A stretch of DNA of 40,122 nt, from the NCBI GenBank assembly GCA_024704765.1, contig JAKMXF010000064.1, positions 1 to 40,122 on the forward strand. The letters run 5' to 3'. The notes beneath the pieces are model-generated. The model worked only from the letters and a program-made list of their open reading frames with translations, was not told the origin of the DNA and made no database searches. Both the position numbers and the translations under genes were made by a program. The DNA is from Oopsacas minuta. Lineage: Eukaryota > Porifera > Hexactinellida > Lyssacinosida > Leucopsacidae. Below, piece by piece: positions 9,783 to 20,619 of this stretch; the stretch's first letter is position 1, and each line of letters begins with the position of its first letter.

Positions 9783-11345
9783 TTTAACACAATTGTTATG
9801 ATCGAATAGTTTATTTTAAGATAGATATGGATATATTTATGATTATTACTCATTGTGAAGCCTTGATAAATAACCTCAACAAATATACATTTGACCTAAC
9901 TCGAGGACCAATACTGAATAGTCGAAGCACACAAGATCCTCTGCCGTGAGAAATGCATTGAAATTATATTCTGATTGCAAAATGTATATGAATATGTGGT
10001 ATGCTCTCTCTCCCTGAAAAATAGATCTATTCTGTTATTAGAAACAACACAGCGAGCGCACTATACAACCATTGGACAAATTAGAATTTGGGAAGGATTT
10101 ACATTATGTCAACCAACATTTCACAGTATATACATTGATTGTTAATACAAGGAGGGGTTAATCTGTATCAAATAAGTCTGCATTAATGAGTACTCGAATT
10201 ATAGAACATAGCTTATAATATCTATTACATAATATTATGCTGTGATGGAGACTATTATACATATGTATATATAATTATATATGTGAAGGTACATTCAATC
10301 ATGCTGTCCATAGGAACCGAAATAGGGGGTTCAGGTACCTCTCTGATTTTTCCAGGGGGAGTTTCACCCAACTTGGCAGAATAAACAGTCGGGGAGGGTA
10401 TACCTCCCACTGGTCAGGGAAATTATGCCCCTCCTGTTTAGTAACGTAGCATTAAGGCTTTTGATACCGTATTTATAATACTAATTGTTTTCAAATTTTT
10501 TGTTTCGAATACAATACACAATTACAACTTGTAGTAGATGATGAATGTGGGAGGGTCAAGGAGGATTTAGCCCCTTGTTTGGCAGTCATATTTCTGTTTC
10601 TATCATGACGGTATCACCTCCCATTTAAAGAAGTGTATATGTCCAAGTACCAGTTATGAAGGATAATACACCTAATGCCCAATTGATACAAATTTACACT
10701 TAGGACTAGTTATAAATTAGTATCAATTGTGCCTTAGGTATTTATGGATAATATGTTTCATCATGAAACCATTTGATCTTCAGAATTTGTTACGTACTGA
10801 TACACATTACTAAGTAGTAACAATCATAGAAGCCGAAATTCTCCAAGGCCAGTTAGGGGTAGAGTCCGCTAGATAATTCAATTACACCCTTTCAAAACAA
10901 TGCTGGTTTGAAGTAGTCCGACTGAACCCGACCAATCAGATAAATTGTAGGTTTTGCAGATACGTACCAATCAAAAGTTGTCTGGTCGAAACCAGACTAA
11001 CTGAATCAGTGCTACGATCCTGCAACATTAGTGATCCAGGGCCGTAGCCACTGGTCAGGTTATGGTCGGGTTTCATCTAATAGTTAATTCACGGTATTTA
11101 ACGAGTCCCGAGCATAGTAATGTAGTAAGCTCCTAGTTAACAAGCATTTTCTTGTATTTCTTTGCGACATACGTATGATCATATTCCGACCTGCTATTGA
11201 CCTCACGGGTCTCTCAGAAAATCATATTGATCGAAAAAACGAGGTCCTTGAGATTTTTCATGATTCTTGTGTAGAATTTTGCGTAGAATCCGATTCTGTT
11301 GTCAAAAAAATATTTCCCACACAAATTTTTNCTTGTTGAGAAAAT
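9783..11345. other. Gap with repeats, no recognised gene
   Basis: The left end is the 5' flank of the MATE gene. About 10310-10440 has a patch with G-rich strings (AGGGGG, CCAGGGGGAG) resembling transposon-end sequence. A short inverted repeat lies at 10668-10741. About 10900-11010 has loosely mirrored CTGGTTTGAAGTAGTC / TCTGGTCGAAACCAGAC blocks. An ambiguous base is at 11332. Confidence 0.5.
10668..10741. repeat. Short inverted-repeat (MITE-like) unit
   Basis: The left arm (CACCTAATGCCCAATTGATA and onward) pairs with the right arm (TATCAATTGTGCCTTAGGTA). The arms are ~29 bases with about four mismatches and are separated by ~15 bases. Nothing is coded. Confidence 0.6.
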
Positions 11346-11935
11346 GCAAAATTTGTCAAGAATTTACATTCAAATAATCAGCACTATGTGGTTATTGTAG
11401 ATCCTGGTATAGCTATAGATAAAAACTATACTCCATACACAGAGGGATTACAAAAAGATGTTTTCATAAATAATCATAATGGAGAAGTTTTCACGGGAAA
11501 GGTTTGGCCTGGTTTTACAACTTATCCAGATTTCCTCAATACAGGTACAATCAGCTGGTGGGGAGAACAAATGAAGAAATTCTTAGGAATGGTAGCAATT
11601 AATGGGATTTGGATAGACATGAATGATGCTTCAAATTTTGTGGTGGAGAGTGCAAATCAGAAAAAGATGAGGTCAAACTGTCTTTTGATCTCAATCCTGA
11701 TGGTGAAATGTTATAAATTGATCCAAATAATCCCCCGTATGAAATTAACAACCAAAATTGGAAATATCCTCTCAATCAAAAGACACTAGATATGGATGTA
11801 TATCATCATGTAGATAACACCAACATTCTTGTATACAACACACACAATTTATACGGTTTAACAGAATGCATTTCAACCCGAAAAGCAGCTCGGCGTATTG
11901 CTCATACTTGTTGCTCGAAAATGGGAGTGGGATTA
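11346..11935 (+). pseudogene. GH31 alpha-glucosidase fragment
   Basis: The translation matches the catalytic domain of glycoside hydrolase family 31 (acid alpha-glucosidase/maltase type): NNQHYVVIVDPG, YTPYTEGLQKDVF, GKVWPGFTTYPDFLN, SWWGEQMKKFLGMVAINGIW and IDMNDASNFV. The family nucleophile is the Asp of WIDMNE; here it reads WIDMND, so the nucleophile is kept but the next acidic residue is Asp. After the Asn-Phe-Val block the frame shifts (about 11655-11690). Homology resumes in another frame with an internal TAA, then NPPYEINNQNWKYPLN, and HNLYGLTECISTRKA. The N-terminal trefoil region and the rest of the barrel are missing. It is a decayed internal fragment, beside transposon remnants that may have moved or broken it. 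Confidence 0.85.
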
Positions 11936-12001
11936 GTCCATTCTCAGAACATACTCAAAATTTAATTGTTAACAAAGAAACTGAATTGTATGATATAGAA
12001 A

Positions 12002-13515
12002 GAAATACACGATAACTCAGGCCACCAATGCGACCGCTATACATATAAAATTGGAAAATATCTATATTTTTGGCCACGTATGTTGAAGGATATTTCGTTT
12101 TACGTTCAAAATTGTGCTCATTGTTGTACAAAGAATCAACCATGCCTAAAAACACCTGCAACTCCTCAACAAACTTTGCCTGTGATCGCAAAAATTCGGT
12201 TCCGAATGGGCATGGATCTAACAGGTCAACTGATAGACTCAAATGGTTTTAAATATATCTTATCGGTAATTGACCATTTACTAGATGGCTTGAAACGCGT
12301 CCTCTTCGTTGTAAAGAGGCTCAATAAGTTGCTGGTGGTTTATATACTATTTACTGCAGGCAGGGGACACTAGTCAAGATAATCAGCGATAACAACACCG
12401 AATTCACTAACCAGTTATTTAAACATTGCATCAAGTTTATAATTGTAAATTAATACTTTCAACACCTTATCACCCTCAGACCAACTGGCATGTTGAATTA
12501 TCGCACAAAGCATTGAAACGTTGCTCGTTAAAGCTTTGTGCGAAAAGGGAGAATTGGTACAATCATTTAGATGAAATTACATTCTCGCTCAACATAAGAC
12601 CTCGCCATACCACTCACTTATGGATATTCGAACTAATGCTGGTTCGAGAAAACCTCGCCTTTCTATCCAGGCTGAAAACCTTGCATTATTGAATCCTGAC
12701 GTAAGATCTTCAACTCTTGATGAGTGGCCTGCAGAGGATGATATCATTTCATGAATATCGAAAAGGGAGATGAACTACTGATTGAAAATACTTGACTCAA
12801 GAAGAAGGGTGGAAAATTGGAATATAAGTGGAATGGCCCATATCTCACTGGTAAGGTTAACCCAACCGAATTCAACCAATGTTCGAATAGTTAAAAACAA
12901 AAGATCACAGCGTGTGAAGCGATCCAATGTAAAAATTTGGAAGAAAGCAATAACCGATGCTAAGAAATGCATAATCGATTCGAATTCAGAACGAGAACAT
13001 AGTCCGAAAACAGATGAAGAGATACAATTACATTCCAGATATTTCCTTTCTTATCTTTGTCAGCCAAATGTCAATTCTGGACACAATATCCAATCAATTA
13101 TAATTATTAATCAAACAGTATCTAATTGGCAAACATCACAAGATGCAAGTAATGCTGAAAATATGTGAGTTACTTATAATGGCCATTTCAATGGAGTTAA
13201 ATTGGTCAACACTTGCTCAGTGGACAATTTCTTCACACTTTTAAGCCTGAACAAAGATAATATACTGGAAACAGTTCATCTAGCAGGAGAAGCTCCAAGC
13301 AATAGTCTTATTTCTATCTTCACAACAAAATTTAGATGAACTTAGAATGTGGGTAGCTTATCAGCTAAGAATACCTCTAATCAATAATGAATACAACATA
13401 TTTGGTTCTGAAGTGGACATTGTCAAACTTTTGCAAAACCTTACAATTTTGCCAGGATATTTACAAAATTGTATTTCTGTCATAGGAGATGTTGTCAATC
13501 GGGAGATGTTGGCGA
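12002..13515 (+). pseudogene. Decayed integrase element A with protease-like module
   Basis: Pieces in several frames, broken by stops and shifts, line up in the order of a DDE integrase. First is an H2C2 zinc-binding head (EIHDNSGHQC then FYVQNCAHCCTKNQ, about 12002-12145). Next is the rve core (MGMDLTGQLIDSNGFKYILS with the first Asp, SDNNTEF with the second, and TPYHPQTNWHVELSHKAL with the Glu, about 12200-12690). Then comes a GPY/F-type barrel (EYKWNGPYLTG, about 12805-12850). After a further ~330 bases, in frame except for one TGA, comes NGVKLVNTCSVDNFFTLLSL (about 13187). That is the Cys box of a ubiquitin-protease-like domain also seen in element B. GPY/F integrases occur in Gypsy retrotransposons, GIN genes and Ginger DNA transposons. 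No reverse transcriptase or terminal repeats were seen, so I cannot choose between these. Confidence 0.7.
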
Positions 13516-13707
13516 TTTGATGGTATATGGCTTCAATACAGTTTTTAAGTGAATTGTGTGACTTCAACAAATTATAACTGACATGCTTCGATCGTCGTAC
13601 GATCGTACGATAGCACGATTCCACAAATAAATAATAAACCTAAAATGTTTTTTTTAATTTATACTTAAAATGACTGAAAATTACCACAGAAAGAATTCGA
13701 TGCAGTA

Positions 13708-15400
13708 GTGAAGTTAAAGATGAAGAATCCACAATGTCGTGTCTGGACCAAGTTCGAAATACAAAAGAAGATCGACATATTGGATTCTGGCCCCAAGACA
13801 AAAAGAGATGAGCGTTCAGTGCAAAGTTTCCATCTTATAGAGGTAAGCAATGTAAAAGAACTACGATACATTGACCCATACTCGAAAGTAACTACAAACC
13901 GATCACTTATAGTAGTTTCGTTTGAGAACTTATTTGATAAAATTAATTGGTGTTGGGAGCAAACTGGCTATGGAGGATGGAATTCCTTACATACCAAAAT
14001 CAGAGAACAAGGGTATTTCATAAATATTGAATTGGTAAAGATATTTCTTTCGCAAAGTCCCGCACATCAAGGCAGAATAATGAAAAATCACAGAAGTCGC
14101 TGGTAACCAAACCAATCTTGTCTGACGAATTTGGAAATAGAGGTCAAGTTGATCTCATTGATATGAGAAGTAATCCTGATGGTGAATATAATTGGATACT
14201 CAACTATCAAGATCATTTTACAAAATGGATAATGTTACGCCCATTGAAGAGAAAATGTGCTGTAGAAGTAGCTTCTACTTTGGTAAGTGTTTTCTATACT
14301 TTGGGTGCTCCGTGTATTTTACAAAGTGACAACGGAAAAGAATTTGATAACCATCTGTTGTTAGTTACTTTAAATCAATTATGGCCACCAACAAAAATAA
14401 TTCATGGTAAACCACAACACCCACAATCGCAAGGCTCTGTTGAGAGTGCTAACAAGCGGGTGGAAAATATTCTCACAAGTTTGCTTGATAAATTTCAACA
14501 TTCAAATTGGGTAAGTGAATTAGAAAAAGTCGCTTACATGAAAAACACTACTGTACACAGCGTTCGTAAGAACAGTCTCTATCGAATCCTATATAACAGA
14601 GATCCCCCAGAGGATTAGGTGATTTCCATTTGCCAGAAGAATTGCACCGTTCTATTAATGACATCGAAGATATTAAAGTATTGAACCCTGATATCGGCAA
14701 TGAACCAGGTGATCAATTAGAGAACATTCTGGAATCTCATAGTGACACAAGTATGATGAAAGAGGAGTATGAGACTGAATTTGACTCGGATGAGTATGAC
14801 ATTGAAATGAATATTGATGCGAAGAGTTTAGGAGCAAGTGTTTATACGCATCCTGATAGTAGAACGTGCAAAGTTTGTAAGTTATCGGTTGGAGGAGAAA
14901 GAGTGTTTTGTGATGGGTGCAGTTCAATCGGGCACAAACATTGCTTCATCACACTATCACCGCTAAGAGGACAGTCTCGTAAGTATACCAATTGTAAGAA
15001 GTTGCAATGTACAGGGAAATTACAGCATAAACAAACTCAGCTTGCTGTACAACGAGCACAAAAGGTTCAGGCAGACAAGATGCTTCTTAACACAGCTCTA
15101 ACGCTTCCTCTACTGAGTTTGGGGATAATGTAAGGGTACCTATCCCCAAAGTAGACAAAGGAAAACTAGGTCCAAATCATATTTTAGGCGTGATAACCAA
15201 AGTGTCAAACAACTCATACCGTGTAGGAACTGAAAAGGGAATTTTAGACCAGAATTATTCGAGGGGCGAGATCGCACTTTGGACAGACTCATCCTATCTC
15301 TAAGTGTTCAAGATATACCTACTACAGAAATCAAAATGCATACAATTGCTGATTTTCTTTCTCGTTGTAGAAAAAACAAATGTCTATGTAGAGGAAATTG
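13708..15400 (+). pseudogene. Decayed integrase element B (KRBA2-like) with PHD finger
   Basis: Three ORFs (13708-14106, 14118-14618, 14630-15133) plus a short extension to about 15295 are one protein split by frameshifts near 14070, in the C5 run at about 14604, near 15110 and near 15275. The order is: N-terminal region; FGNRGQVDLIDM (first Asp of the rve core); LQSDNGKEFDN (second Asp); QGSVESANKRVEN (catalytic Glu); a PHD-like zinc finger (CKVC, FCDGC, GHKHC at about 14868-14945); and a GDNVRVPIPKVDKGK segment. This arrangement matches the integrase family annotated as KRAB-A domain-containing protein 2 (KRBA2)-like in many invertebrate genomes. All three catalytic acidic residues remain, but the reading frame is lost, so it is presumably inactive. 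Confidence 0.75.
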
Positions 15401-16471
15401 TGCAACGAAACATTGTCCTTGTAAAGTCAGTGGTTGCTATTGCACTTCTGGGTGTCATCCAAAATCTAATTCCACGTGTAAAAATTCTGATAATAGGAAA
15501 GCTTTACTAGGATCACACAAGTTGAAATCTAAAGTAACATCTACAATTCGCAAAAAGTCTCCGAAAAAGTCACATTCATCCACAATCCCACTCGGTGAAG
15601 TCATAAACAAGAATATTCTAGAGAAATCATCTCATTGCTATTCCCTAAACGTTCACTTAGGTGAAATACTTGATCTTGCTCCATCTCTTACTCAATTAGA
15701 AACTCTTTGTGTTATGTGGGGAGGTGAATATAACGGAATACAATTAATAAATACATGTCCTATCGACAATTTTCTCACTCTAATTAGTTTGCAGATCGAT
15801 CCTATTGGGGCAGCATTCGGATACCTACAGAAAGAGCTGGGTACTGAAATAAACGAGTTCTTAACGAAAATACAGCTTGGAAAATTTGATTTATTACGTT
15901 ATATAGCCTATCAAAAGAGATGCGAATTCTGGAAAACTTCTTTGCAGTTGACTTTTATGGATCGGAGTATACAATGGTAAAATATTTAACTAACTTTGGA
16001 TTAAGTTGCATGAAGTATAAATATCAGATGAAGTGTTCGGGCTGCTCTCAAGAAATTTCTAAGATAATTAACGTCACCACATTCGATAAATTCACAAACA
16101 GCTGTCAAATTACCATCGAAGGTAAGATTACCGCTCTCTTATGTAAAATATGCAAGCGTCAAAATGAAGTTATACAATTACAAGGAGATTTTATCCAATA
16201 GTCTCCATTACTAATTTTAGAATTGGGCAACCTTAAAGTTCTGGAAGAGAAAACTGAGGAAAATATTCAGATAATTCATGAAGACAAACTCCAACACTTT
16301 AAGTTCCTTGGGTATACACTTCTTTTCGGTAATCATTTTACCCTAAAAACTGTTATTGGAAAAAATCATTACCATTACGATGGAATGAAAAACAAGAAAA
16401 TAATATCTGAAGAAGATTCAAATCTACCACGAAACATGAAAGTCAATTTTGCAGTANAATATACCATTCAA
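15279..16471 (+). pseudogene. CXC cysteine-rich and USPL1-like protease module of element B
   Basis: The ORF 15279-15980 begins with the tail of the integrase protein. It then has a CXC/CRC-type cysteine cluster (CRKNKCLCRGNCATKHCPC, CYCTSGCH; about 15364-15490). Next comes a protease-like module. Its Cys box is LINTCPIDNFLTLISL (Cys codon 15756-15758). After a frame change near 15920 there is a zinc-ribbon-like pair (CSGC, CKIC). After an in-frame TAG (about 16199) comes the His box GNHFTLKTVIGKNHYHYDGM (His codon 16333-16335). A Cys box with CxxD, a CxxC pair and a terminal HFTL..YDG box are the layout of ubiquitin-specific-protease folds. The CxxD form recalls USPL1 (peptidase family C98). 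This assignment is from motif order, not a search. An ambiguous base lies at 16457. Confidence 0.6.
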
Positions 16472-16474
16472 TAG

Positions 16475-17044
16475 CAAATATGCGACTTACTATTACCAAA
16501 TAATATATATAAAGGGGCTAAGTCAAAGGAATTTGAAAATTCGGACAATATAAAATCAATTTTGCGAAAGTGAGACAGCAAAAATATAAAACCGCAAGGG
16601 TCAAATCGAAATATTTTTCAAATTTAAGTCTCGCATTTTCCTAGAAAATGGTAAAGGCAACTTTTCCCTTAGGTAGAAGTTGAACCGACGATTTATACTT
16701 TTCTCGATCCGGCCTACTCCAGATAACTAATGTATTAGCAGACTAGGGTTTGGGGGGGAGTTCAAACTAATAAGCAAACCAAATAATACAGTGTTATATA
16801 CGGCCAAAAATCACTAAAATTTTTAGCCCGGCAGGATCGATTACTAGTGCCATTTAAACAAATTGAATTAATTGGAAAAGCCGTCGGCACAGGTAATTTT
16901 GGATATTTTAGTTTATATCAGATTTCTTTGATGGAAGTAATTATTATTACAGAACCATACTGTTTGTAACCAATTCAATGTTAAGTTTATATTTACTATT
17001 TCTCGTATTTATTATATTTTCAGATTATTTTCGCGATTTCTATA
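16475..17044. other. Gap with a dispersed repeat
   Basis: No coding sequence is seen. A ~150-bp dispersed repeat lies at 16713-16862. A polypyrimidine-AG (TATTATATTTTCAG, ending 17023) precedes the NHL start and may be a 5'-UTR splice acceptor. Confidence 0.5.
16713..16862 (+). repeat. Dispersed repeat R1, copy 1
   Basis: The block from CTCCAGATAACTAATGTATT to ATTACTAGTGCCATTTAAAC is about 90% identical to 21418-21560 in direct orientation. A partial inverted copy lies at 20706-20787. No coding sequence is seen. Confidence 0.8.
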
Positions 17045-18288
17045 ATGGCTAGTGTTAGCACCACTCAATTTGATGAGAGTTTCCATCTCAGGTAGAGAGA
17101 GTCCGCAGAGAAATCACTGGGAGATTCATTAGTGCACACAAGGTTCTGGAAGACAGAGAGAGGGAGACCTCTTAGCAGAATTACAAGACTTATTAGATTA
17201 TTATACTGGAGAGGGAGTAGAAGAGGAAAAGAAACAAATGGTGGCCTCCAAAGAACTGTTGTCTGCTCTAAAAGGAAACACGGGGAAAGATGTTCTAGAT
17301 CAGAGTGTTGCTCTCATGGATGAAAGAATTAATGAATTGGAGAGCGAACTCGCGACAGTTCGACTTACCTATAAAAATGTGGGCTTGGAATGGGATGAGT
17401 TGTTGGAGAAGAAACTTGGAGAAACTGGTAGAGTACGACTTAATCCCAGGAAGAGCAAGAAACCAGACTACAAGATGTCTCAACCTGTAGAGGTGTTTGG
17501 GAGACATAGTAAAAATGAAAAATCATCTGGTGTGTTTTGTTATCCTGTTAGTATGGCTATAGATCCTGTGACGAACTATATCTACATATGTGATAGAGAA
17601 TTGGATAGAGTACAGGTATTCAATAGTTCTTATGATTTTGTATTCTTATTCGGTCACAAGATGGGTGGTCCATATGGTATATGTATAGCACAGGACAAGG
17701 TATATGTAATACAGTATCGTAGCTGTTGTATGAATGTATATTCTATGAGAGGGCAGTTATTGCATTCTATCGGTGGTGAAGGAAGGAAGGAAGGAATTGG
17801 AATTTGACGGTCCATTAGGCATAGATATCTCTATTTATAAGAATAGCATTTATGTTACGGAATCCTATAATGATAGAGTTCAATGCTTGAACTTAGATCT
17901 GTCATCTAATTCTTTCATTCCTTCTATTAATGGACCTAGAGATGTTAAACTAACCTCCACTGAGGTTGTTGTCCTGTGTGGTAGTGATCCTTGCTTGATT
18001 ATTTATAATTATGCTCACGAATCAATTCATCATATGATTACTAAAGGAGTAGGGAAACTAGTAATATATCCAGCTCGTTTATTCGTGGATGAATCTGGTA
18101 ATATTCTTATTACTGACTATGATGCTCATTGTTTATGTGTGTTTTCACATGAAGGGGAATTAATACACAAGATAGGAAAGGAAGGCAAGAGAGGAGAGTT
18201 TATCGAACCCGCAGGAATATGTATAAACCAGGAAGGGAGGCTTCTAGTATCATCTAATAATCTTAACCATGCTATAAAGATATTCTAA
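17045..18288 (+). pseudogene. NHL-repeat protein, frame-broken
   Basis: The ATG at 17045 opens MASVSTTQFDESFHL. Then three single-step frame breaks occur: near 17092 (CTCAGGTAG), near 17165 (GAGAGGGAGACC) and in the GGAAGGAAGGAAGG run near 17785. Between them the coding signal is clear. An N-terminal helical/coiled-coil part (LLAELQDLLDYYTGEGVEEE, then INELESELATVRLTYKNVG) is followed by a beta-propeller of NHL-type repeats: VFCYPVSMAIDPVTNYIYIC, GGPYGICIAQDKVYVI, PLGIDISIYKNSIYVTES, ARLFVDESGNILITDY, EPAGICINQEGRLLVSS. NHL propellers bind protein or RNA, often in TRIM/LIN-41-like proteins; no RING or B-box is visible. It ends naturally at TAA 18286-18288. Either it is a young pseudogene or the three indels are sequence errors; the last is in a slippage-prone repeat. 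Confidence 0.75.
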
Positions 18289-18485
18289 TTTTATCATTTC
18301 CCTTGAACTTTTCTCGTTTGTTGCTACTTTTTAGTATCTTTACTATTGTCTATTCCTTTAATAATAATATTAGTGCTATTTTCTTATATTCTATATTCTT
18401 GCTAATTACGTAATTTTATAGTTTAATTATTAAATTTTTTTGTTATTAGCTTTATAACTCAAATATTTCATAAACATTACTTAGT

Positions 18486-19240
18486 ATGACAGATAAATCT
18501 ATTTTAGTAACACAACTTCAACAATCTCATTCTACAGGTATTTACTATATTTATATTATAAGTAGGAATATAGGAATAGGACAGCTAATAGTGGCGGTTA
18601 CAAGGGGTGGGGGCGAAATCTCAATATTTAGAAGATTGAATATACAAAGACCCACGTGTTACAGTGCAACCTCTATAATTATAAGCGGGCAATTTTCTCC
18701 CACCTCAAAATCTCAGCGTAAGGATTTTTACATTTGAAATAATCGATTGGGAGTTTTCTGTAGATCTGACCCAACCTTCTTCAATTATAGAGCTACTGTA
18801 TGACAAATTTAATGTTATTCGCAGCTAAGGAATATTTTTAGCGAAAGTAGAAACGTGAAAATTTTGGATATTTACCTACCACACCGTGACACTAATTTAC
18901 TGATTTATACTCAAATTTGAGGAGACGAGCGTGTTGTGAATAACTTGATAAATTCGCAGGATTGAAGAAATGACCGTTACACCATTCATTCAGATATGAC
19001 AATTCACTATTTATAATATATAGAAGCTTTGCTAAAATTATTTCCCTGTATAGAATCTGTCAATCCAGATATTGAAAGACTACAATCTACTCAGGCTTTT
19101 AGATTACAGGAAAAAGGTTTATATAAGATGAAAAGAAAAGAATTCAATCTAAAATAGAAGCTATTGCATTAGGACAGCAAGAACAGAATAATACAATTGT
19201 ACACGATAACACATCTTATGTTAGTATTGTAACAATTCTT
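18486..19240 (+). other. Possible exons of an unrecognised protein
   Basis: ATG at 18486 opens MTDKSILVTQLQQSHST up to a CAG/GTATTT donor near 18538. About 500 bases on, after a TATATAG acceptor near 19022, comes LLKLFPCIESVNPDIERLQS. It runs on in frame through FRLQEKGLYK and, after a one-base shift near 19140, SKIEAIALGQQEQNNTIVHD. The helical, Gln/Leu-rich text looks more like protein than chance, but I do not recognise it. It could be a remnant or a small gene downstream of the NHL locus. Confidence 0.25.
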
Positions 19241-19930
19241 CTAATTGAGAAATCCGTTTATTAGCAATTTTTGAATTGTAAATGGTTTGCATAAATCCAA
19301 ATTCAAGGAAATCCATGCAAATACGATTAGTCAATAGACAAACTCATTGGTACTTGATTCTCTTCTCGCCATTTATTTGATTGGCATATTTAGAAAAAGC
19401 AGAAAATAGACGGAAGAAGAAACGAGTTAAAGGAGAAGAACCAAATAGTTTAAACCAGAAGTCCCTGAAGTAGATATTGAGTAAGTTTAATACGAATTTT
19501 CCTAATAAGACAAACAAATATTTACACAAAACCATTTGTTGAAATGGGCAATTTGGGTGTCAGAATTCAGTAATAAATACGTTTACAATAACGATTTTCC
19601 TAGAAATGTTATCTACCGTACTCAGTTGATAGTTTATTCATATTTGAAATTTTATCCTTTTAGGTATATTTCTGAAACAATCTTAAAATGAGTCCGAGCT
19701 GCCTCCCGCTCCCTGTCTGTCTACTGACAGTTGACAAATTGCATAACAAAATTTTCTACACATTATCCTCTTAATTAATGTTTGTATACTGTACAATCGG
19801 TTATCTGAACACCCTCGTCTTGGAATTCAAGATTTGTTTTCGGATTAGTGAAATAGTGTATTTTGATATATGAAATGCACAGCTCGAGGATATACGGCAT
19901 ATGGAATTGTGGATTTTGTAAATTGGAGTA
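19241..19930. other. Gap with pogo-like fragment
   Basis: No coding sequence is recognised. About 19795-19850 contains ATCGGTTATCTGAAC and TTTTCGGATTAGTGAAAT. These resemble the ends and inner motifs of the pogo-like MITE at 6227-6732. Confidence 0.4.
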
Positions 19931-20054
19931 CAGCAGACTCAGCTTAATAGGATCACATCTGGACTAGGCCATTTTGACCCGATTAAGCTGAATAAAATAA
20001 CTCTATTTGTATGATTCTGTTTGACCAAATAACCCGATTAAACAGAGTCTACTG
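19931..20054. mobile_element. Short pogo-like MITE with TA duplicates
   Basis: The left end CAGCAGACTCAGCTTAATAG and the right end (reverse complement CAGTAGACTCTGTTTAATCG) form imperfect ~22-bp inverted repeats. TA flanks both sides (19929-19930 and 20055-20056), as expected for Tc1/mariner-pogo insertion. The element is 124 bp with no coding capacity. Its right part is included in the 613-bp inverted duplication that starts at 20007. A second solitary end (GGGATAATCGAGAGTCTACTG, up to about 20217) follows. Confidence 0.65.
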
Positions 20055-20619
20055 TACTTGACTACATATTTCTTGACTTAACATCGCCACATCATTTGAT
20101 AAATTAGTGCAAAAGGAGTCTGAAGCTCCTTACTCGGACGAAATTTGGACGATTTTCAGTGATTTTTCTCAAAAGCATATATTTTTCCAGCTCGAGTGCG
20201 GGATAATCGAGAGTCTACTGTACTTGTTATTTTATTCTACATTTATTCCAGCGATTGAAGAAATATGAAGGTCGAATGATATTGTTCCCAGTGAACAAGA
20301 AGAAGCCCAAACCAGGAGATAGTAGTCAGAAGGAATGTGACACTGCTCTACAGCTCAAAAGAAAACGACTCCTCCCTCTCGCTACACAGAAAAAAAAACA
20401 CGAAAAATCCCGAAAAGTCTCAAGCGAGTCCATGCGTTTGGAGTGCTCCGACAGGCTAGGATGGAAGAGAAAAATGTAGGGAGGGAAGCTATAGAGGCAG
20501 CTAGAGCTGAGAAGGGATTAGCACAAAAGGGTAAGGGCAAAGGAAAGAAGAAATGATTATTCTATACAGATTGTTGCTTAGGATTTGTAGTAGAATTGTT
20601 AAGTTGGTTTAGTATTAAT
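20007..20619 (+). repeat. 613-bp inverted duplication, left copy
   Basis: This block is the reverse complement of 25835-26447 with no length change. I counted five differences in the parts compared, so it is about 99% identical. The differences include TACAAAAG/TGCAAAAG, CTTACTCGG/CCTACTCGG, AATATGAAGG/AATGTGAAGG and one each near the RPL13 end and right edge. It contains pogo-like ends and the last exon of RPL13. The 5,215 bases between the copies include a transposon and the second MATE gene. Confidence 0.92.
20252..20556 (+). pseudogene. RPL13: Ribosomal protein L13 last exon (frame-broken)
   Basis: After a good acceptor (ATTTATTCCAG, AG at 20250-20251) the translation RLKKYEGRMILFPVNKKKPK matches the C-terminal third of eukaryotic ribosomal protein L13 (eL13), a large-subunit protein. 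The frame reads to SSESMR (about 20434). Then it must shift for AFGVLRQARMEEKNVGREAI and a Lys/Gly-rich end, stopping at TGA 20554-20556. Because the splice acceptor is intact and no upstream exons are seen, this is a genomic fragment, not a processed retrocopy. The copy at 25898-26202 carries the same frame break. Confidence 0.82.

Noticed and set aside
12002-13515. Whether element A is a Gypsy-type retrotransposon
   Set aside because: No reverse transcriptase, RNase H or long terminal repeats were found around the integrase; left unassigned.
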